A program made the position numbers and the translations under genes. A stretch of 64,000 nucleotides of DNA from Chrysopilus asiliformis (Eukaryota > Arthropoda > Insecta > Diptera > Rhagionidae), in assembly GCA_964034945.1 (NCBI GenBank), contig OZ035962.1, positions 13,325,388-13,389,387 on the forward strand. The letters run 5' to 3'. The notes under the pieces are model-generated. The model was not told the DNA's origin, made no database searches, and worked only from the letters and a program-made list of their open reading frames with translations. Below, piece by piece: positions 56,913 through 64,000 of the stretch (positions within the stretch are counted from its first letter, which is position 1; every line of letters begins with the position of its first letter).

Positions 56913-58520
56913 AAAACAATTGTATTAATAAATATATTTAAAAACAATTGTATTAAAAAAAATTACACTTTAATGAAAATATTTCCTTAATATCTATTAG
57001 ATGACCATCAAAAACAATGATTACGGTTTTTTGAGGTCCTAAAATTTCATTATCGTCAGTTCTTTAGCACCTGCGACCAGATACGTGACTTTAATAAAAA
57101 TGTAAAATGAAAATTATTTTTGATATCATTTTATATGAAAATTGCGTGCGGAAATTCTATTATATTAATTTTTAAAAAGATAATATTACATCATTTTCTG
57201 ATGATTTATTCCCCAAGTTTTTAACATTGAGATGACATCCATTTTTTTTGCTATCCATTTCACTGATATCACGAGATTGTTATTTATCAACGGAACGCTA
57301 AAAGCCAATTTACCCAAAGTGTGTGTCCTCAATAACAATATTATCAAAAATAAATAAACTTCGCTGCATGATATCATCGTCGTACTGTCGGCTGCTTCAA
57401 GAACATCCTGTCGTGTTGAGCTTCACACGAGTTAACTTATACGGGTGTCCCTGTCCAAAAAAGACTTCTAGCTGCTGATAGATAAAAGGATGGCATTTTC
57501 GAGGTGGCAGCGGGCGATATAAAATCATTCACTTAACATCTTTGGATACATTGAATTTTACAGCATAGAAGGGGAAGATCGAAGCATAAAATATCCGTGA
57601 ATAATAAAGTGATTGTAAAAGTGTCATATCCTTATTGGCTTTTGAGCTCAGACTCATATCCGAACATCATAACCGCACATTCTTTGTGCCTTAGCATAAA
57701 CATTGGAATCCATATACTTGCCAGGATGTTCTATTATTTGTACATAACCCTACTTTACAGGGCAAATAACTAAAATACTTTGGGGATGAGTATCTCCATG
57801 ATGTCGAAGGCGATAGATATTATCTTGTAGAATGGTGTAAACCAAAATATAATAAACAAATTCACCATTTTAGTCCTGTTGCAGTACCACATCAGGAATA
57901 AAGCAAGAACAATTTCTCTGGGATTTCATCGGTTGGTCGGGGATGCCGAAATATTGCAAAAGAATTTCCAAAAAATTTTCCACGTCCCAAGATATGCGAA
58001 AAATCACGCGATTCGCGTGTCCTGAAAGCTAATCAGTGTGGCTAGGCAAGAAAGTCGCTTGCTTTCGTTGCGCATTGATTTTGCATATTGCCATAAGACG
58101 AAAATTTTCTACAACGAAAATTTTCTTCGAACATCAAAAAATACGTTGGCCCAAGTAACAAATTGGAAACTTAATTTCAATTAAAGCTGGTTTTAATAGC
58201 GGAATTCATTTTTTTGCAGTTTCTTGAATAAAATATGTGTTAGCAAATAATAAGGGTTTTAAAATTCAAAGTTTTTGGTTATACGCTAAGCGAAAGTTAT
58301 CCTTTCTTCTTCCCCTCTTTCCTGTTAATTCTTAAGCCGTTGAAGTAATTTGGATCCGATTTTAATTATCAGACAAGTCGATTAAAAAAGATCATCATTT
58401 TTTGCTAATAAAATCAATCCCCTTATTAATATGAACCAAATATGCTTGTGTCTCAAAAATCTCTGCCTTAATATTGATCCGGTTTGAACCACTTTTGATC
58501 CGGTTTAAACTACTAAATGT
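56913..58520. other. Unassigned intergenic DNA
   Basis: No gene recognised. At 57783-57902 (+) about 40 codons read smoothly (DVEGDRYYLVEWCKPKYN) and end in TAA, but a stop lies five codons upstream and no good acceptor is seen. Confidence 0.3.
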
Positions 58521-58528
58521 TCTGCCCA

Positions 58529-58625
58529 AGGGCATCTATCGGTGGGGCATCTATCGGTGGGGCATCTATCGGTGGGGCATCTATCGGTGGGGCATCTATC
58601 GGTGGGGCATCTGTTCGGGCGGGGC
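58529..58625. repeat. 15-bp tandem repeat, about 6 copies
   Basis: The unit ggcatctatcggtgg is repeated exactly five times from about 58529, then degrades to ggcatctgttcgggcgg and ggcgggcatctatcc. As 15 is divisible by 3, a frame would encode a GIYRW pentapeptide repeat, but no gene context supports it. Confidence 0.9.
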
Positions 58626-58973
58626 GGGCATCTATCCATTCCAAAATTCGTACCTTATTATCCCCCCCCCCTGTGGTTTTCCTATTGGTTTCAAAGTTCT
58701 GAAATTTGACAGGGACATAATTGATGGATGAAACTATTCTATAGATTTTAAATTATTTGGACGTTTTAAAAAAATCTTATTTTTTAATAAGTCCGTCATT
58801 TTTCTGTTTTTAAAAAAAATGCGTCTAACAAAATTTCTTAGCGTTCATTGCGAAGCTCAAAGAATGTTTGGCTACCCACTGGTTGGGAAACAAAAAATTC
58901 ACATCTCAACATTTTTTGTAAAGCGATGTCTCCTACCGTTTCCGAGATATTTTACATTTTTTGAAGCTTTTAT

Positions 58974-59225
58974 TTACTAGCTTGCCTTCGTATCAGTCTG
59001 TTTGTTGGGACAAATCTTGGAATCGTATTTTGACCCACTTTCACTCATCCGATTCTCGACTTCGTCCTTGTAAAGGAAAGAGAAAATCCTGTAAGGATAA
59101 CGTGATAATCCTTTTCCTCAATATTTCTGGAAAAAAATCTCATCTGGTAGTTTTTCGAGTCGCTGAACCCGATGTTGATGTTAAGAAGTCCGTAAGGATA
59201 ATAAAATATCCTGTTGGTTTATATG
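58974..59225 (+). repeat. Family G element
   Basis: Tttactagcttgccttcgta, gtctgtttgttggg, ttcactcatccgattctcga, gtaaggataacgtgataatc and agtccgtaaggataat phrases. The internal segment with tgacttgaaattt is deleted. Confidence 0.65.
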
Positions 59226-59284
59226 ATTATCCTTTTTATTTTGGATTTTTTGTTATACTAATCAAACACAAAATGTCTAAAAAA

Positions 59285-59400
59285 GATTAAAAAAAAAAAA
59301 CAATTTAAAACATTGTTCTTTAAAAAAAAGAAGCTTTTATTTAGAAAAAGATCACTCAAAAGGAAAATAAAATTTCTTGGTGTCGTGTATCAGAAATGAA
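59285..59400. repeat. Half copy of foldback family P
   Basis: aagaagcttttatttagaaa and gtgtatcagaaatgaataaa match one arm; the other arm is missing. Confidence 0.45.
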
Positions 59401-60608
59401 TAAAGTCGGATCCTCACCCAAAATATTACGAAAGCTATATTTTTTCAAATTGTGTTTCTTGGGCTGCCAAAGTCACTCGCATATATGGCTAAATCGTCGT
59501 TTCTATATGCGATGATATAAAAAGTTATAAAGGTGTCTACTATGTCTAGCATACAGCAAACTAATTCCAAATGAAATTCCAACACGTTTCGGTTTGGATC
59601 CCTCATCCTTTGTTTCGTGTGTGTTTAGTATAGAAAGTGAAGCTCGTATGACTGTAAATTGCCTTATTTAAGGCATTAAACGTGATAAAGTACGAATTTC
59701 ATGCAAAAATTGCTTAAGGGCAATATCAAAAAGAAGGAGTAAAAAACAAAGCTGGAATATGGCATCCCATCTGTATATACGAGTACTCATTGTGGAGATA
59801 TTCGTTGTGTATCTAACAGATACTTTTCGAAGAGTTAGATGTTCGAATGCTCGAATGAACTTTGCCCCATTCGCTTCTGGGAAGACAGAGAGGCTTTAGA
59901 TGAGGTGCTAATGACTTGCTAGCTTCAGGGATAATATTTTTCAAGAAAAGTGAAAAGTGGTTTTTTAATGCAACTCTTATATATTTAAGAGTGTGTTTTC
60001 TTGTTTTCCTTCTACTTTAATAAATACTTGCAGAAAAAAAACACTCGTTCTTAAGTAGACATGAGTTAAAATCGGTGGTTCAAGTTTCATAATGGGGAAC
60101 GTGTGTGCATAAAAAATACCCCGTTAATGGTATTCTATACACTCAAGGTTTTTTTATTTAAATTGGATTCTAGAATGCCACACGAACCGTAGACAATAAT
60201 TGTGCAGAAAAAAATATACTATGCTAAAGGATCTTTTCTAAAATACTTGTAACACTTTAAAGTCTCTCAGGAACATTTTAGTCGATGATTTGCTTTGTTA
60301 GTTCATTGTTTTGAATTAATTGGCGGGTTTTAGTCACTAATTGAATAGTTTAGAGCAAAAATATGTGTAAGTGACTGGAAAATTTGCCGCTATTTAAAAT
60401 TTTAAATGTTTATTAAACGTACTTTTTAATTTATGGCTGTCTCGAATGAAGAAAGAAACTAATTTGTATGTTGTAATTTTAGTAAAATTGTTAAGAATCG
60501 TTAAGAACATTCAAGAACAGTTAAGAACATTTTTAGAATTGTTGGCAGCATCGTTCCTACGCTTATTAATATTAATTTGAAAAGCATAACTGCAATTTTA
60601 TAATAGGA
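59401..60608. other. Unassigned intergenic DNA
   Basis: Nothing recognised. Confidence 0.4.
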
Positions 60609-60975
60609 CTAGCTTGCAAACCCGTCGTTGCTGCGTTAAAATTTCTTGCATGAGTTTTTTTTGCACCACAAATTAAACCGCTTAAAAACTTTTGGGAAAA
60701 AAACTTATGCTTTCAGGATTTTCTGTTTCGAATTCTGAAATTCCAATACCAGATTCGTGTCCAAATAACAGTTTTTCCCGAAAAAAATGGGAAAAAGGAT
60801 ATTTGTGTTATCTTTACAGGATCTCTCGTTTCGAATTTTAAAATTCTAACACCAGATTAGTTATCAGCGACCCCGAAAACGCCCTAAGCCAGTTTTTCCG
60901 TGAAAAAATGTGAAAACTGATATTTGCGTTGTCCTTGCGAGACCTTTCGTTTGGAATTTAGTAAAACCGTTTCTT
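60609..60975 (-). repeat. Helitron-like 3' end joined to G-like body
   Basis: CTAGCTTGCAAACCCGTCGT at 60609 is the family D 3' end (inverted, with a weakened hairpin). The body has inverted units 'ttatctttacaggatctctc', 'aattctaacaccagattagt' and 'atcagcgaccccgaaaacgc', as at 43620-43850. The 5' end is missing. Confidence 0.5.
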
Positions 60976-61323
60976 AGCGAGCACCTATGAGGTAAGACGG
61001 ATCTTTTTGCAACATTTGATGGCCATCGGTTTCATGGTTTGGGAGATACTTTGATACCTTGAGTTGTAATTTTTTTTATATACTGTGGCAAAAAGCCAAA
61101 ACATCTTTAGGCGAAGCCAAACTGATCTGTATTTGTATTTCGACACAAGTCTTTTTTTTTTGAAAATCTTTCGAAAACTGCACTTTTGAGAGAAACAACG
61201 TAAAGTAAAAATTCCAATGTGACCTGTAATTATTAAAAGCATTATTCAAAAATAAATATATTAACCATTCCATGCCTGACTTCTACTCAGCAGTTATAAT
61301 TTTTTTGTTGGTCTTTAGTCTTA

Positions 61324-61999
61324 AGCCCAATTCAGATTAACGATTGCGGTTACAATTGCGATTACGATTGCGATTACGATTGCGATTACGATTGCGATTA
61401 CGATTACGATTACGATTACGATTACGATTACGATTACGATTACGATTACGATTGCGATTGCGATTACGATTGCGATTACGATTGCGATTACGATTGCGAT
61501 TGCGATTACGATTACGATTACGATTACGATTACGATTACGATTACGATTACGATTACGATTACGATTACGATTACGATTACGATTACGATTACGATTACG
61601 ATTACGAATACGATTACGATTACGATTACGATTACGATTACGATTACGATTACGATTACGATTACGATTACGATTACGATTGCGATTACGATTGCGATTA
61701 CGATTGCGATTACGATTGCGATTACGATTACGATTACGATTACGATTACGATTACGATTACGATTACGATTACGATTACGATTACGATTACGATTACGAT
61801 TACGATTACGATTACGATTACGATTACGATTACGATTACGATTACGATTACGATTACGATTACGATTACAATTGCGATTACGATTGAAGTTCTGGACCAA
61901 TGAGATCAAAGCTTTCAAAGATAGGAAAATGAAAACTTTGTCCTCATTGGCTCAATCGTAATCGCAAGTTTAATCGTATCCGTTAGTCTGAATTGGGCT
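61324..61999. mobile_element. MITE with TTA target duplication and hexamer expansion
   Basis: Inverted ends AGCCCAATTCAGATTAACG (61324) and cgttagtctgaattgggct (to 61999, with one inserted base nearby) are flanked by TTA at 61321-61323 and 62000-62002. A 3-bp TWA duplication suggests PIF/Harbinger. The symmetry continues inward (gattacgattga ... ccaatgag / ctcattgg ... tcaatcgtaatc). The hexamer array fills the left arm. Confidence 0.75.
61344..61885 (+). repeat. Hexamer array GATTAC/GATTGC
   Basis: About 540 bp (about 90 units) of GATTAC, with GATTGC variants clustered in three zones (about 61344-61400, 61450-61505, 61678-61722), often alternating as a 12-bp unit. Frames of about 200 codons (NRNRNR and RLRLRL) result from the 6-bp period and are not genes. 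It is not the insect telomere repeat TTAGG. Confidence 0.97.
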
Positions 62000-62054
62000 T
62001 TAGAGAGGCTACCAAAAAAGGCTACCCAATTTCCATTTTAAGTTTCATGCAAAA

Positions 62055-62384
62055 CTAGCTTGCATACCCGTTGTTGCCGGGTTAAGTTTTTTCAATTTTT
62101 TTTGATGGTCTATGTTGGAGGTAAACTTTAGACCAATCGGCTCGGTAGTTTCCCTGCGAAAGGGTAACATAGAGGAAGAGCTAAGTTTCGAGATCACATT
62201 ACCCCCTCCCCTTACTCCCCCCCACCAGTCACGCTACTTTTCCGTATGCCTATGTTGGAACCAGAACTCCCACAGACACTCATGCCAAATTTCAAGTCAA
62301 TCGGTTCAGCCGTTTTTGTGTGAAAGAGGAACAGACAGACAAACAGACAGACAGACACCAACTCATATTTATATATTAGTATGA
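62055..62384 (-). mobile_element. Helitron-like element D5, complete, 330 bp
   Basis: On the minus strand: host A, TCATACTAATATATAAATAT start at 62384, GTCTGTCTGTC, cassette cggctgaaccgattgacttg, body, hairpin ACCCGGCAACAACGGGT, 12 nt, then CTAG at 62055, host T. This fits the Helitron rule of insertion between A and T without target duplication. Non-autonomous. Confidence 0.8.
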
Positions 62385-64000
62385 TTTATTTGACGACATA
62401 TCTCCCCCTTCTCAGTTCTGGTATCCTGGTGTGTATATTTTAAAATTTAATTTCAAATTTTTTTCATGATTTCTGCTAAAATATTAAAAAAACACAATCC
62501 AAAACGTTTTAACCACTTATTTAGTTGGTTTTTCTTGTTCATGGGATAATTTCTAGAAAGTTAAGCAAACACTGAATCCTAATTCTAATATTTGTTTACA
62601 AACTAAACTCCTGCACTGCTTTTTCTCTCGTTTATGTGTATGTCTATGAAAAGACACACATAAATGCAAAGTAAACTAGTTCCGGCCATGGAAATTTCTT
62701 AAAGTGCTCCAATTTTCCGGTGACAAATTCCTGCCATAATCGACTGCGTGACTCCTGACGCTTATGAGAGTCGTATAACAACAGCAAAAAGGTTTTGTAT
62801 ACCGAAAACGAAAGAATTTCATGAAACAATATAAAAAATAAAGCCGTTTTTCTTCCCTTACTAAGAGTTAGGATAACCATAACAAATACTATTGTAATTA
62901 TAAGAGGATCAAGAGAGCAGGGAAACTTCTAGGCTGTATATGTTGAAGACAAAATTCACCATTAGTCCAAAATACTAAATGCCTATAATATCTCACCGGT
63001 TAGGCTTAGTTTGCTAGTGTATTTATGCGATGTAGTCAGAAGAACGTACAAAGTAGACGGAATGTATGTAAATTGGCCTTAGTTCCTTCTGAGGACCTCC
63101 TGCTGATATACCTTCCCACCCTCCGGAAATGAGAATCTCCCAAGCTAAAGGACGTTGTGTTCCGCCCGAATCCTCTTAAATGCCTAAAAACCATATTGTA
63201 ATCACGTCTGACAAGTCACGCAAGTTTCAATGTCGCAGGGATTCGCACTTATATGTGGGTCATGTGAAAACCTATGCTGTGCGTTTGTATACATTGCCTC
63301 GTGTCGCGTTCCATCCCGGCCGGCACTCCTTTTCCGGGTTATGGGAGCCCAACCATCATCAGTCCCGTTGTTCATATGATGTTGCATGTCCTTCTGACTT
63401 TTACAGGTTTTTCCTTTTCACGGAGCAAATTAATTTCGTAAAAGAGAGGAAAAATTCCATTATTGATTGAATATCTTGATTAACTTGAATGAGTTTACAT
63501 AATTTATGAAAAATTTTCTCCATTGGACAAATTACACCATATTCAAAAATGTTTAGCTAAAAGTCTATTCCGTAATCAGTAAGAGTTTATAAATCAATAA
63601 TCAAATTAGTTTTCCTTCCGTTGATTTATCAAAAACTACATGAGATTGGCTCGAAATATTTACGTGTACCTTTAGCTTTTCTTCTGTTTTCTGATTTAAT
63701 TTGTTTTACTATTTTTAAGTCAATAAACCCAACTATACTTGAATGGAAGAACATTTTCTATTGATTTCTTATTAAGTGAGCAAATTTATCTACTTTTCTT
63801 TCTGGTTCTCGTAATTAAATCCTTTTCATTAAGACTTCTTTACTGTACTGCACTTACGATACTCAAACAAGTTGAATTAAAAAATCAATAGTGGTGTTGA
63901 TTTATTTAGACCGAGTTGCTTTCAAAAGATAAATGATAGAAAATTAGGTAAAAGCAATAGGGGTTGTTTTCATAAAAGAATTTTCTATAAAAAATTCTAT
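62385..64000. other. Unassigned intergenic DNA
   Basis: No gene recognised. Two frames have some coding character but no family: 62644-62880 (-; YDSHKRQESRSRLWQEFVTG region) and 63180-63470 (+, overlapped by a 61-codon minus frame). No convincing splice sites. Confidence 0.35.

Noticed and set aside
57783..57902. Short smooth frame containing DVEGDRYYLVEW, chromodomain-like to the eye
   Set aside because: Only about 40 codons, a stop shortly upstream, no splice acceptor and no full domain.
61337..61961. Frames of about 200 codons reading RLRLRL or NRNRNR
   Set aside because: They follow from the GATTAC/GATTGC hexamer array in a MITE. The repeat is also not a telomere repeat (insect telomeres use TTAGG).
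62644..62880. 78-codon minus-strand frame with plausible residues near its end
   Set aside because: Possible acceptor at about 62762 but no poly(A) signal or domain; kept only as a note in the region entry.

Overview
The window is insect nuclear DNA, most likely from a fly (Diptera). It is AT-rich. The one clear host gene has a 64-bp intron. The recognisable transposons are a DD41D Tc1/mariner element, a CR1/Jockey-type LINE 3' end, short Helitron-like elements and many MITEs, all common in insects. Order and family are inferred; nothing in the window fixes the species.

Host genes. The only securely identified gene is the kinetochore gene Ndc80 (3776-5678, + strand, two exons, 612 aa). A 122-codon reading frame at 44204-44572 (-) has coding-like codon use and a poly(A) signal but no recognisable family. 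A 52-codon block at 36499-36653 (-) looks like a last exon: splice acceptor, stop, then AATAAA. A possible transcription start lies near 20400. I found no rRNA, functional tRNA or CRISPR.

Repeats. By eye, half or more of the window is transposon-derived and heavily nested. The largest group, called AB here, shares both ends (a terminus containing AGTATTGTATTCATGA, and a far end containing GTTGATCACAACTGATATT). It has two body types, A and B, with copies at 1-1150, 9411-11395, 16621-17950, 19041-19835, 22508-25826, 35305-36245, 45381-45905, 48001-48264 and 55735-56107. Family C (about 75-bp inverted termini starting TATACCCGTA) lies at 9865-11178 and 56347-56912, with a relic at 29930-30260. 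Helitron-like family D lies at 37652-39249, 48539-48883, 60609 and 62055-62384. Family G (GTAAGGATAACG units) and the foldback family P (hairpin around TATCTCGCTTTTATTTCTGA) are each present five or more times. Single or paired MITEs carry TA, TTA, TTAA or 8-bp target duplications.

Most notable pattern. Families A, B and C share an internal order: terminus, 60-150 bp, a GTCTGTC-type tract, then a short cassette resembling GAGCTAGCGACTTGAAATTTT. At this tract, several copies have independently grown arrays with a strict 8-bp period but different unit sequences. The largest is about 2.48 kb (about 309 units, one visible substitution) at 23221-25697. Others are about 47 units at 16963-17341, about 26 units at 10587-10792, and decayed arrays at 45727-45783 and 55904-55985. 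The copy at 839-858 is unexpanded. This looks like a repeat-expansion hotspot carried inside a transposon family.

A second focus is 37652-40190: one Helitron-like element abuts another, the second contains a TTAA-flanked MITE and a 165-bp tandem amplification, and a DD41D mariner sits in its terminus. The long open frames over 10483-10899, 23151-25784 and 61337-61961 come from stop-free tandem repeats and are not genes.
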